This document shows, in pieces, positions 13,553-24,900 of a DNA stretch of 64,000 nucleotides (the first letter of the stretch is position 1; every line of letters begins with the position of its first letter). The stretch is from Aricia agestis (lineage: Eukaryota; Arthropoda; Insecta; Lepidoptera; Lycaenidae), in the NCBI RefSeq assembly GCF_905147365.1, contig NC_056419.1, positions 9,307,501 through 9,371,500 on the forward strand, in the 5' to 3' direction. Both the position numbers and the translations under genes were made by a program. The notes beneath the pieces were generated by a model. That model had not been told where the DNA came from. It did no database searches and saw nothing but the letters and a program-made list of their open reading frames with translations.

Positions 13553-14489
13553 AAGCTATGATTGTGCTTTCCAGCTTTCCTAATACATTTCCATACTAAT
13601 ATTATAAATGCGAAAGTGCTATCTATCTATCTGTCTGTTACCTCTTTACGCCTATCTCTTTAAGCGTGAAGAGGTAACAGAGAGACAGACACACGTTTGC
13701 ATATTTATAATAATAGTAGGGAGGATACAAATTCAATCTAATCTGGATCCTATCAAACAGTAAAATCTTATTCCATAAAAAACGGCGTCACAGTAGTTTA
13801 GCAATATTAGTCCCTATGTCATATTGCTATACTGTGACGGCGTACTGATTTTTCGTTTTGACTGCGTTGATGTTGGTTTGAATATGAACGAGGAGTATCA
13901 TTTTATAGTTTTACTAGCTACATAACAGGAGCACTTTTCTGTCCAAAATACTTTTGTTGTTGCATAACCTGATAATTCTATATTTCTGAAACAGTAAAAG
14001 GCTACCTACAGGCTACATAACAGGAGCACTTTTCTGTCCAAAATACTCAGAAGACAAATGTTCTAAGTTTATGTGGTTATTCACCTGTTCTCGCCCGCAT
14101 GTGCGTGAAAGTTTGTAAAAAGTATAAGTGCCGAGTCTGATCTTTTTGTTTAAACACAATTTCATACTCTCAGGGGAAAATAACTTTTCCGACATACAAC
14201 CAGGTAGGAATTTTGCCCATAAAATTGAGGATTAATGGGGCAATTAATGTAATGGTAGATTATTATAATATAATAATCTCGATATCTTATATCGTGATTA
14301 AGCCAGTAATCATTTTCGGATTAAAACGTACCTAGTACCTACTTATGTTTAATTATCTAAGAGTGATTGCTGTAACTGTAAGAGCAAAATGGTGAAAGAG
14401 GAAATCTTCTCCAAACAGTTGTAATTATGATCTCATAAAACGATATTTAATTAAGGTAGTACATAATATAATATAAAATAATAACTCGC
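13553..14489. other. Repeat fragments between two SINEs
   Basis: The stretch 13596-13720 is a foldback of the 'atactaatattataaatgcg' repeat. Positions 13782-13845 form an inverted pair ('gcgtcacagta' and its complement). A 35-bp segment at 13917-13951 recurs directly at 14012-14046. No exon is seen. Confidence 0.6.
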
Positions 14490-14868
14490 ACACCGGTTTC
14501 GTGACCGGTTTCCTGCGTAACTGACCTGGTTTCATTGAAACCAGGTCAGTTACGCAGGACTTATAGTGCCCAAGTGTGTGCGCAGTAGGTACACAAGAGC
14601 ACTTTCTATTCCTTTTACTCTCATAATCCAGTGGGACGGACGACCGACACGACTGGCGAGAGATCAGGCGCAGGACCGAGTTTTACATACCCATCCGACG
14701 CATGGATTATCTTACTTGTCAGACAATCAGGTGATCAGCCTGCATTGTCATTACCAAACTTGGAAATAACAATACGTTGGAAATAACAAGGTATTGACCA
14801 ACGCGGGAATCGAACCCACGACCTCGGACTTAAGAGCCACGCTCTTAACCACTGGACCACGGAGGAGG
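14490..14868 (-). mobile_element. tRNA-derived SINE, minus-strand copy
   Basis: This is the inverted relative of the SINE at 13178-13552. The tRNA-like head lies at about 14797-14868 on the minus strand, with box B 'gggttcgattcccgc'. The 3' end includes the perfect foldback at 14512-14558, which is absent from the other copy. Confidence 0.8.
14512..14558. repeat. Perfect 23-bp palindrome with 1-nt spacer inside SINE
   Basis: Arms 14512-14534 and 14536-14558 are exact reverse complements (core 'gtaactgacctggtttca'). The companion SINE at 13178-13552 has only one arm at this place, so the foldback arose after the SINE inserted, probably by local template switching. Confidence 0.85.
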
Positions 14869-16276
14869 TAGTACATAAGATATACCTAGTCCGAGTTTCA
14901 AGCTTACTTATCCACATAGATTAGGTGAAGCTCAAACCCAATCGATATGAAAATCCGAAAGAGACCTATCATGAATCTCTGCAGAATCGTATAATTATAC
15001 GATTGCAAATTAAAATATAATATGCACGTTAATTAAATTAATATTATCTTTATTACATTGGAGTTCGAGTTACCTGCGCGTGCGCAACTCTACCCGCCAA
15101 GATGGCGGGTAGCGCACAGCGCGCGCGGCGTATCCGACACGCTCCGCCGGCCAAGCGTGAACTGTTTTTTTCTATATAAACATTGTTCGCAGCAGAGAAA
15201 TCGGCGGCCGTAACTGTGGCCATTGTTGTACGCTTTAAATGCCGGGGATATTAGAGCGTGGTATGGTACAGTAATGGACTATGCTAGATTTACTTTTTTT
15301 TCAAATACGATAATGTTGCAAAAGGTTTTGTGCCGTTGAACTTTGTTATGCAACTTAGTTTTTCAGGGCTTCGTCTCCGTAGTAGTAAGGAACCTCTTAT
15401 AAGCCATGCTCTTGGGTTTGCTATTTCATATTGCCAAAGGTACATTATATTCAGAACATAACACGACAGAAGTTGTGTTGCACCTTAGCTTCCAAAATCC
15501 TTTGATTATGAAATTATGGTAACCCCAAAGGCATATTCATCCGAAGACTACTACTAATAGTTTTTAGCTGTTGTATATAATATGTATATGCCTAAATGCC
15601 GCTGTATTTACAAAACTTCGAAAGTGCGATGAAGAATTGTAGTGCTAATTAACTACATCTTCAAATTCCCAACCACTAGACAAAACTAAATACACTCATC
15701 AGCCAAAAAAGGCGAAACATAACGGTGTTTTACTTCAATTTTCTATGACGTCGTAATATTCCTAGCTGCTGCAATAAAAATAGCACCAGAGCATTGGCAA
15801 GAACCTGAGTATAATATAATAACATGACTGGATGCCACAAAGGAAGATCTTCGACCCAGCCACATTTTATGGGTCAGACCGCAGCGCACTTAACTGTTTC
15901 AGTTGTCGCACAGGCTCATCCTTTTGGCTTTCGCTGGTTACAACTTCTTAGAACCAAAAACTTGATATTTGTTCACTCGACTCCTTATCTTTCTCTGTTA
16001 CTAGATACATATACCTATCGTTTCCGTTTCATTTGTTGGTATATTATCCCTTGTTCGGGCCCGCTCAGGCGCGTCTTCGAATGACACATATCTATGCGCA
16101 TACGCAATCAACCCGCATTTAAAGTTTCTTTGTTAACGTAACTTTAAAGCTAATGTAATCGGTATTAAATAATATTGTAGGATTATCAGTGGCTTAAGGC
16201 TCGTAGGACATAGTTTGGATTTTGACACTAGCTGGCGCACCCAGATTTCGTCTTTACGAATAAATTAATAACTTAA
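14869..16276. other. Gene-free stretch with a CpG-rich, TATA-bearing patch
   Basis: At about 15065-15235 the sequence is GC- and CpG-rich, and 'tatataaac' at 15172-15180 lies amid it, an arrangement like a core promoter. No coding exon follows within view, and the 86-codon ORF at 15824-16084 has no recognisable domain. This could be a distant first exon or simply a GC-rich repeat. Confidence 0.4.
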
Positions 16277-17251
16277 GGCGCACTTGCGTCAGACTGGGTT
16301 AACACGCTTAACTCTGAGTTAAATTATTATACTTACTTCGAATTTAAATTGACATCATATCTTGCACCACCAAGATTTTTTTTATTTTTTTATTTTTTTA
16401 AGACAAATTGCAAATTTAGGAGTTAACCTCGAGTTAATTTTTTAAATTTTTAACCCACCGATGTCGGAGGGTTAAATCAACCAACTCTGGGTTAGTAATA
16501 TCAAAACTGAGATTTTTCGGTTATGTGTTCACTGTTCAGTAATAGGTACCGGTTTTATTTTGTGTTTAACCATGATAAATGATCAGTGGTTGTTATCTGA
16601 TGATGATGAAGAAATTATCGAATACATTAGTTCGGACTCGTATTACAGAAGGATTGTAGAACGGACCGATCTGTTTAGGGTCCCGTATTTACTCACAAAG
16701 AGACAAAGATTTCCATCGAAGATTTCGCCTAGAATGTTCTCTTTTTATTAAATAAAATTGAAAATAATTGCAATATACAAATGAGCATAAAAAGTAAATC
16801 CCTACCAAAGTTTAATAATAATAAATATTGGATTAGTGCGTCTTTAGTGAACTCCTTCATAAATAGGTAGACTAGATAAACATTGGACACAAGTGTTTCT
16901 TCCCAATTTTTATTATTTTCCGCCTAATTTATTTGCACAAAATATCACAACACGCACGCACATCTGACATAGAACCACTTGTCATTTAAAATCTGACATA
17001 AGGAGATAGCGTTATTTAAAGTACTGTGGAGCGAGAGAGAGCAGTACACTTAAATTATTCAGCATTCGCTCTAATCATATTTGGTTGGATGTAAAAAGAA
17101 TGAATGAACATGACATAAGCCCGGGTTAGTTGACTCTGGGATAAATTCTTCTGGTGCAATATGTAGTATGAGTTAAAAATTAAAAACGTTAACACTGAGT
17201 TAGTAAGCCCCGGGTTATTTATTTAACTCAAAGTTTTGGCGCAAGTGGGCC
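16277..17251. mobile_element. Harbinger-like element with transposase remnant
   Basis: The ends 'ggcgcacttgcgtca' and (reverse) 'ggcccacttgcgcca' are imperfect TIRs flanked by TAA at 16274-16276 and 17252-17254, the TWA duplication typical of PIF/Harbinger. Inside, 16560-16751 (plus) encodes about 63 residues with an acidic stretch followed by 'YYRRIVERTDLFR', which resembles the N-terminal part of Harbinger transposases. The catalytic domain is missing, so the element is non-autonomous. The family call rests on TIR, duplication and this short peptide. Confidence 0.6.
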
Positions 17252-17267
17252 TAACTGTAATTAATCA

Positions 17268-17395
17268 TGAAGATTTTGATCATTTTGACATAAGCCCCAT
17301 GCAGTATAAATTGTCAAACTCTTCATTAAACTGAAGTTTAATCATCAGTAAATTGAAGTTTAATCATCATTAAATTTCTCTGAGTGCGGCCGTTT
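17268..17395 (+). repeat. Repeat family A, copy 1
   Basis: The segment ends in 'ctctgagtgcggccgt' and contains 'gaagtttaatcatcattaaa'. An inverted copy sits at 20802-20890. Within copy 1 an 18-bp motif ('gaagtttaatcatca') is tandemly duplicated, unlike in copy 2. Confidence 0.7.
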
Positions 17396-17429
17396 AAATT
17401 TATGTTGTCAACATCAACCTAAATAATAT

Positions 17430-17800
17430 TGGCCTAGGACACAGCCTAGGATTCCACCATAGAAGGACCTTCACCGAGCTGGTAAATGGATGAAAAGTAT
17501 TTTATATTCAATTACGTATGTCAATAAATTTATTGCAAGTGGGTTGCCTAAAAAATTTCAGTCCAGAATAAAAAAAACATTTTTTTTTTACATTTCTCTG
17601 GTTTAGTTAATAGACAAATTACATACCAGTTGAAAGTATGAAGCACGTAGAAGTTGTGCATTAAGCATTAACCAAACCATTTTTAGGCAACCCATTTACA
17701 ATAAAATTGACATAAGTAATTGAATATAAAATACTTTTCATCCATTAACCAGCTCGGTGAAGGTACTTCTGGCTTGTACGGTGGGATCCTAGACCATATA
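17430..17800. mobile_element. MITE with long imperfect TIRs (about 90 bp)
   Basis: The left arm at about 17462-17555 and the right arm at about 17675-17770 are inverted copies ('ttcaccgagctggt', 'atggatgaaaagtattttat', 'gggttgcctaaaa'). Outer ends around 17436 and 17795 also pair ('cctaggattccacc' against 'ggtgggatcctag'). The element is about 370 bp without coding sequence. Confidence 0.7.
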
Positions 17801-18662
17801 ATATATTTTAATGCCTATTGCCTTCACGAAAAACTATTAAAACCTTGTACTTGTAGCATATGTTAGAAGTGTAACAGGACATAGCACAAAATATAATAAA
17901 AAATTACTAGTATGGAAATGAAGATAATTATTATTATTGTAAGTATACTGCGGTCTGCGACTGTCTCTGCTGGCTAATAAAGAATGTATAAGTACATCCA
18001 CCTACTTAAATGTGAGAATTTGTACACTTGTTATATCGATTACTTTATATCCATTAATAGGTTCACCTACTTGGAGAGGGCAGGGCTTTACGCCTGTGTC
18101 TATCAAGAAATCGAGGACAATATTTAATTTTCTGTTATAAAATTATTATAACGGATTTATTGATGGATTTATTTGTAGATGAAAATAAGTAATTAAACTA
18201 TAGATAATGGCTCAATTCTCCACAGCTATAGAATCTTAAATAAACACTACATATTAAAAGTTATTAGTTACCTACTACATAAGCTTTTAAACTTACTTGC
18301 AGACATATTTTAGGATATCCATACTAATATTATAAACGTGAAAGTTTGTCTGTATGTTACGGGTTACCTCTTTACGCCCAAAACGCTGAGCCGATTTTGC
18401 TGAAAGGTATGGAAATACTTTGAATCCCGGGAAAGGACTTAGGATACTTTTATACCTCTGCGGAGGGAGTCTGACATACCCCTGCCCCTTCCCCCGAGGG
18501 GGCGGGAGATGCGTAATGCATTTCCCCTCCTCAAAAAAAAAAAAAACCGGAAAAATGTACGTTGATATTACGTGCGTTTTTCATCGAGCCGTGAGAAGCC
18601 AGTATTAGAAATGTTACATAGGCAGGAACATTACACAAGGGAACGCTTAGGCATATGAAGTA
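17801..18662. other. Gene-free stretch with one repeat fragment
   Basis: Positions 18319-18470 contain the 'atactaatattataaacgtg' and 'cctctttacgcccaaaacgc' repeat. A short ORF at 18420-18608 overlaps it and is not credible. Nothing else is recognisable. Confidence 0.5.
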
Positions 18663-19262
18663 CTATCTGTTGCCCGCGACTTCATCCGCGTGGACTTCAG
18701 TGTATAGCGCGCGGTGTTAACAAAATTGGTGTCAAAAGCTTTTTAAAACCCTGGTACCCCTTACATCAAAATACCCAAAACAGCCGCGTAGTGTGCACAT
18801 AATATATTTTTTTTAATTAAACTTTTTTATACCAAATTTTAAAGCTTAATTAGCTTTACACAACTTAGCTGCATTACACAACTTTAGCTTTACCCATAAA
18901 CTATTTAGTAGATATTTATTAATGGTAGGTATGCTGTTATTTCTGATATCTGTTGTTAGGTGAGTTATTTAATAACGTGAATAACAATCGAAAGAATGGA
19001 AAAACTTAATTCAACATGGTACAACCTCAGAAATACATATGAGCAAGGGATAACGCAATCTAGGCGACTCGTGGCGCCATCTGTTATGAGTTTTTGGAAC
19101 TAACTTAATTTGAAAAAAAAATTACGCATTTTCACCCCCTTACAACCCCTTTTTCCAGTTAAAAAGTAGCCTATGTCCTTTCTCAGGCTTTAGACTATCT
19201 GTGTACAAAATTTCATTACTATCGGTTCAGTAGTTTTGGCGTGAAAGCGAGACTTTCCCTGG
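18663..19262 (+). repeat. Lepidopteran LINE-like repeat, copy 1
   Basis: The copy starts near 'tgttgcccgcgacttcatcc' and ends near 'gttttggcgtgaaagcgaga'. The same sequence runs through 62614-63650. The family is very common in Lepidoptera and is usually treated as a truncated RTE-type LINE or related non-autonomous element. I cannot settle which. Confidence 0.6.
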
Positions 19263-20281
19263 CATACTCATATGTTACCAAAAAGTAAGATTTTGCCACC
19301 AATTCCATGGTGGTAAACAGAACTCCGATCACCTTGTAGATACATGTTTGGGTGTTTCGGATTTGTTTTAAGAACTTAAAACAAAAATAAACCAAGCTAA
19401 GCTTAAAATATTATAATAATGCTATTTAAATTGACATTTAAACAAGAGGTAAGTCTTTAACTCTTTACTAAACATATTATCATTAATATTTTATCAAAAC
19501 TCATGAAAATTAATTGAATGAACGAATTAACTCAGTCATCTAGTTGGAAAATAAAAGTTATCAGCTTTTATCAGTTCTGTAATTATCAGTATTGACTGTG
19601 ATTAGGGCTGCCACCTTTTTCTTGGGGTAAAATAGTAATTCGTACCGACTTCAAAATTATATAAGTAATTGAAGTAAGACCTAATAAGTACAACAACACA
19701 ACATTTTTGAAAATAAATTCACACCTTATCGTTGAAGTTTTTAGAAGAGAAATCCACAGTTGAACATAATATAACCTCCTCCTTTTTGGAAGTCGGTTGA
19801 AAACTATACGCTTACTCGTAGTAGGTACAATGAGTTTTTCCCAAAAAACAGGGCCCTCTTTAGAAAAAAGTCGAAGGCCGGGAAATAAATGTTTTATGCC
19901 GCGACGAAGCCTTCTAGGCTCTAGCAACGGTGTGACATGTATTCCTTACATAAATCTCTCTAGCGTTCATAATTTAGTTTTCAATTTAGGTTAACTTGAA
20001 TTTAATATAAGTTCAATAAATTCAAAATGAACCTTTCGCAATGCTACTAGGAATCGAATCGATGACATCTTAGGAGTCAGATGTCATCGATTCGATTTCT
20101 ATTAAATTAATATTAAAAGTTTAATAATCTTAAGAAATATTAAAAGTTTAATAATCATTAAATGTCTTGATTTATGATTATCTCACAAGAAAGATGATCT
20201 CATGTGCATTTTTACTACTCAACGGTTGGCTCATAATGTAGCAAAATTAATATAGCAATCATAGTCTATACTTACCCACTT
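19263..20281. other. Gene-free stretch
   Basis: No exon is recognisable. A 19-bp foldback lies at 20052-20098 (core 'atcgaatcgatgacatct', 9-nt spacer). The overlapping ORFs 19586-19927 (minus) and 19797-19994 (plus) have no domain. Confidence 0.5.
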
Positions 20282-20535
20282 ACTAGCTGTCCCCAGTCCC
20301 GGCAAACGTTGTTTTGCTATATAAAGTATTTCGCCCATATTATTTTACTGAAGTCACTTAAATATAAGGATGGCACCATGGCAACGTCCATCGCTATCCC
20401 GTCGCACAAACAATGGTCGCCGTCAGTCTCGAGTTGTAATGATGTACTATTACTTATTCAACAGATGCATTTATCAATATAAAAAGTAGCCAGTAGCCGA
20501 TTTCCAGACCTACTGAATTTGCATATAAAATTGAC
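20282..20535 (+). repeat. Interspersed repeat, uninterrupted copy of the viral insertion target
   Basis: The sequence runs from 'actagctgtccccagtcccg' through 'ggcaccatggcaacgtccat' to 'agtagccgatttccagacc'. The same repeat is found in two halves at 30013-30103 and 44688-44873, split by the viral insertion. It therefore shows what the insertion site looked like when empty. Family identity (RTE-type LINE fragment or SINE-like) is uncertain. Confidence 0.75.
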
Positions 20536-20578
20536 TATGTACGTTGATGTAACTGCTTTGCAACCGTGGTCGTCCAAC

Positions 20579-20765
20579 CAGGCGCGGTCCGAAGGCGGGG
20601 GGGGGGGGGTCACAGGGGACATGACCCCCCCCAAAATCTAAGGTAAAATTGAAAATAAAATAAAACCCAGAACCGTCCGAGGGCGCAGATAAAAAAATTA
20701 GTGTAGTGACTGCTGAGTGACCCCCCCCCCCCCCCCCCCCAAATTTCAGGCTGCGACCGCGCCTG
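20579..20765. mobile_element. hAT-type MITE with homopolymer tracts and perfect 8-bp duplication
   Basis: The TIR 'caggcgcggtc' at 20579 matches the complement ending at 20765. The flanks are perfect 8-bp copies 'cgtccaac' at 20571-20578 and 20766-20773, the hallmark of hAT insertion. Inside are a long G run (about 20598-20609) and a 20-nt C run (20721-20740) facing one another. No transposase is present. Confidence 0.85.
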
Positions 20766-20801
20766 CGTCCAACATGGCACAGCGCAGGAGGAGGTCTTAC
20801 G

Positions 20802-20890
20802 GCCGCACTCAGAGAGATTTAATGATGATTAAACTTCAATTTAATGAAGAGTTTGACAGATAATGTATGGGGCTTATGTCAAAATCTTGA
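20802..20890 (-). repeat. Repeat family A, copy 2
   Basis: Reverse-oriented relative of 17268-17395, sharing 'cggccgcactcagag' and 'attaaacttcaatttaatga'. Confidence 0.7.
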
Positions 20891-21397
20891 TTTGATTAGT
20901 AAGGTAATTTATACGATAAACCATAGGTATAGATCAAGATCTATGTCTGTGCAATAAACAGAATGTTGGATCCATTTAACTTTAAGTATTATTGTAGACC
21001 TTTTTGTACCACATTTATACAATAAATAAATAAATTACTTAATAAGGGTGGGTTCACCAACTGACTTAAACTATAACTTTAACCATAACAAAATGTCAAA
21101 TGAACTGTCAAGTCCCTAGTAAAAGTCCATAATGGACGCCATATTTGACGATAACCTTAACCTTAACTATAACTACGCCTCTGTCGCAAACCACCCTTAA
21201 TATATTCGTCTCTGAGTGCGTCAGTTAAGTTGTCAATATTACTGTTGTGCAATGGCGCCATATTAAATCATTCAAATATACTATAATGTATATTGTAGGT
21301 ATATCTATTAGAGATGTGCCGACTAGTCGCCGACTATCCAGCCACTTTTGTAGTCGGCGAATAGTCGATAAAAAGCGCCGACTATCCGGCTTATTAT

Positions 21398-21939
21398 TGT
21401 TACGGTACATGGTATACGGACACGTGGCGCGCAAGTACATACTCGAACCTTCTAAAAAGGTCCAATGTTTGTTTACGTGCTTACCCTTTATTTGTTAGCG
21501 TATTTGAATTTAGACCTTATGACTGAGTCCATAAGGTCTAAATTAAATTCAACTTACTGCACTTATCGCAAGGACGGCAGTTTTATTGTGGTACATGCCC
21601 GAGCTTCCTAGAAATTTCCCACGGTTGTTTACTTGTTTGCGTGAATCGGGAAATTTCTGGAATTCGTCTCGCCATATAAAAAGAGCCGCAGGCAGGTCCG
21701 GAAGTCAGTTCAATCTGAGCGATCGACGCGACATCAAGTGATCAATAGTGAGTGAACCAGTGAAACCTGCGACTTGGCTACGACCTAGGACAGTGATAGT
21801 GCTTAGTGATTGGACCTAGTGATTAGTGTTTGGACTTAGTGCTAAGTGTTGTGACCTAGTGTTTAGTGCAGTGTTAATAAAGTCTTCAAGAGAGTCACCA
21901 GGTCTTTCTCTCCAAATCCTCGAACCCTAGCACGTAACA
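21398..21939 (+). repeat. 5' LTR of gypsy element
   Basis: Begins TGTTACGG and ends CGTAACA. A TATA box (tataaa, 21675-21680) and a poly(A) signal (aataaa, 21876-21881) give the promoter and terminator expected of an LTR. The stretch upstream of the poly(A) signal is built of 'gtgattgga/tagtgctta'-like short repeats. It looks identical to 27224-27765. Confidence 0.95.
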
Positions 21940-21957
21940 ACTGGTGTCAGAAGTGCG
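21940..21957 (+). promoter_or_regulatory. Primer-binding site, tRNA-Leu
   Basis: Directly after the 5' LTR, 'tggtgtcagaagtg' complements the 3' end of insect tRNA-Leu including CCA. This primes minus-strand DNA synthesis. Confidence 0.85.
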
Positions 21958-21965
21958 ATTTGGAG

Positions 21966-24900
21966 ATGCCATTGACTCCGAGAGAGGACTTCAAGGGGAG
22001 TGTCAGGACAAGGGCGCAGCGAGCTGCTGCCATTGACTCCGAGAGAGGAGTTGCGGAGGCCACACCCACTGGGGACCAAGCTCCGCCCACTGAGGGACAG
22101 GCCCCACCCACTGGCCCCGCCCACATGGCTCCGCCCACTGGCCACGCCCACCAGGCTCCGCCCACTTTGGCTGAAGCCACGCCCGCTGGCTCCGCCCACC
22201 GGGACACGCCCACTGGCCACGCCCCTCAGGCTCCGCCCACTTTGGGCATGGCCACGCCCACTGGCTCCGCCCACCAGGCCACGCCCACTCAGGCCACGCC
22301 CACTAGCTCTGCCCACCGAGCTCCGTCTGCTCAACCCCTGCCTACTGGCTCCAGCCACCATGCATCGCCCGTAGCTTCTGCGGCCCCTCAAGTGGCTCCC
22401 CAATTACAAAGCCTAATTGAGTTAATTCAGGCTCTGCAAGAATCACAAGACCGCAAGTTCGGCGCTTTGCAGGAGTCTCAAAAAGCTGAAAGTCAGGCGT
22501 TGAAAGATTCTCAAAAGGCAATGATGGAGGCACAAGACCGCAAGCTCGGCGCTTTACAAGATTCTCAAAGAGCTGAAATTCACGCTTTGCAAGAGTCACA
22601 AGACCGCAAGCTCGGCGCTTTACAAGAGTCACAAGAACGCAAGCTCGGTGCTGAAATCAGAGTGATTCGAGAATCACAAGAGCAACAAAAAGACCTCCAA
22701 GAAAAAGCCCTTGGAGCTATAAAGGATGTCAGTGACACGGTGGTTAAGCTTCGAAAAGATGTCGACGTAATGGACGAACGAGTTACGGGGTTAGGAGTGG
22801 ATATGGAAAATGTGAAAACTGGCCTCACAGAACTACAGAAGTGGAAAGTGCGCGTGGAAACCACAGGAATCGCGACGTCTAGTGGAACTTCCGTAGTGGT
22901 ACAAGGACCAAGAGTTAAAGTGCCACCATACGACGGTACTACTTCTTGGAACGCTTATCGTCAGCAATTCCAGACGGTTGCTTCTGCCAACGGATGGAAT
23001 GATGAACAATGCCTGACCGCTCTCACAGTTGCGCTCAGAGGGCAAGCTTTGTCGGTCCTAGAAGCGCATACAGGAAATGGGTTTAAAGACCTGATGGAGG
23101 CACTTGAATCCAGATACGGGGAGCGACACCTGGAGCACGTGTTCCGTGCCCAACTGCGTGACAGAGTCCAACGCCCAGGAGAAGGACTACAACAATGGGC
23201 GTTGGAAATAGAAAAACTGGTCAAGAAGGCACACCCAGGAGCCGATTCCAAGATGATCGACACGAACATTGTGCAAGCATTTGTCGACGGAATCAGGGAC
23301 CTAGAGGTCAGAGCTGCAGTAAGGCTACGTCACCACACCTCGCTTAAGGAAGCATTGGCGCATGCTTTAGAGGTCGAGGCTGTTCGGCGTGACATACGGC
23401 AGACATATAAGATCCGCGAAGTCTCTGAGGAAGTCAAGGAGGTTAAGGCTCCTACGAAGAGAAGTTCTGGAGCCATGTGCTACAAGTGCGGCGAGAGGGG
23501 CCATCTTCAGCTTAACTGCCCGCAGAAAGAGACCCAAATGGCAAGGATGAAAATGCTCGAGGAACGTCTGGAACAAATGGAGGAGCTGCAAAAGCAAGGG
23601 GCCTCGTTCCCTGCCCGGGATCAGGGAAACAGGACTAAGGGGCGAGTGCTGGCTGACACGGAGGAAGCCCCGATAACTGTTATCTCCCAAGCATGCAGCG
23701 GGAACAGTCTTGTGATTCAGGGGACTATTAACAGGACGGATTGCAAAATGACTCTAGATACAGGAGCCTCTAGAACGATAGTGAACCCAAATCTGGTAAA
23801 AGCCGCAAGAAGACACAAGAGGAGAATTAACTGTCGGCTCCTTACTGCCTCCGGTCAGCCAATACCCGTCCTGGGAGAAATGTCAGTTACGATTAATGTA
23901 GGGGGATCCTCATACCCTCATGACGTTATCGTGGCTGAGATTATGGATGATTGCATCTTGGGTTTGGATTTCATGAAGAAGCACAACTGCAGAATTAATG
24001 TCGCCGACGGAGTGTTCAAGTGTGGCGAAGAAGAAATTTTCATCCTTGGAGGCGCCTGCGGGAAAGTTGAATGTGTAAAGAAAGTCATAATACCTGGACG
24101 TGCGGAAGCTCGGGTGCTGGTGAAACTACCGCCAGCTGGAAAGAAGAAGTCAAACAGATGCGTGTTAATCGAAGACACACCTACCAAGACATCAGCGCAT
24201 AAATTGATGACGGCAAGAACCCTTGTTAGTGGAAGCAGTAACGCTGTGGTCAGAGTTTTGAATCTTGGTGATCGCGAGTTCTGCTTGAACAAAGGTGATG
24301 TCATTGGAAAGTGCGAGGAAGTTGTCTGGATGAGAAAGTGTAATTCGATCACAGGCTCAGACTCAGCAAACCCCAGCAACTATGGAATAGTGACTGAGCT
24401 ACTCGATGACTGCAAGAGTAATCTGACTTATTCGCAGAGCATGAAAGCTAAGAAGTTTTTACAACGCCACGCGAATATCTTCTCCAGTCAGGACGGCGAC
24501 CTTGGAAGAACGTCGATGGTTCAGCACAGGATAGACACCGGAAGCGAGAACCCAATTCGTCAACGAGCAAGACGGATACCCATTGCAAAGGAAAAAGAAG
24601 TTGAAGGCCTTTTGGAGGACATGAGAAGGAATAAGATAATTGAACCATCTGCAAGTCCGTGGTGCTCACCAGTTGTATTAGTGAAGAAGAAAGATGGCAG
24701 CACAAGATTTTGTGTGGACTACAGACGTCTCAATGATGTCACTAAGAAGGACAGCTATCCATTACCTCGAATCGACGACACTCTAGATACCTTGAGTGGC
24801 ATGAAATGGTTCTCGACCCTGGACCTGAAATCTGGATACTGGCAGGTGGAAATTCATCCAAAAGACAAAGAGAAGACAGCGTTCTCCACCGGTAAAGGTC

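Noticed and set aside
19586..19927. 113-codon minus-strand ORF
   Set aside because: No domain, start context or splice signals; a competing plus-strand ORF overlaps it and the region looks like non-coding AT-rich DNA.
21927..22403. 158-codon minus-strand Gly/Arg/Ser-rich ORF
   Set aside because: It is the antisense of the GC-rich gag minisatellite, open because the repeat lacks stops in several frames.
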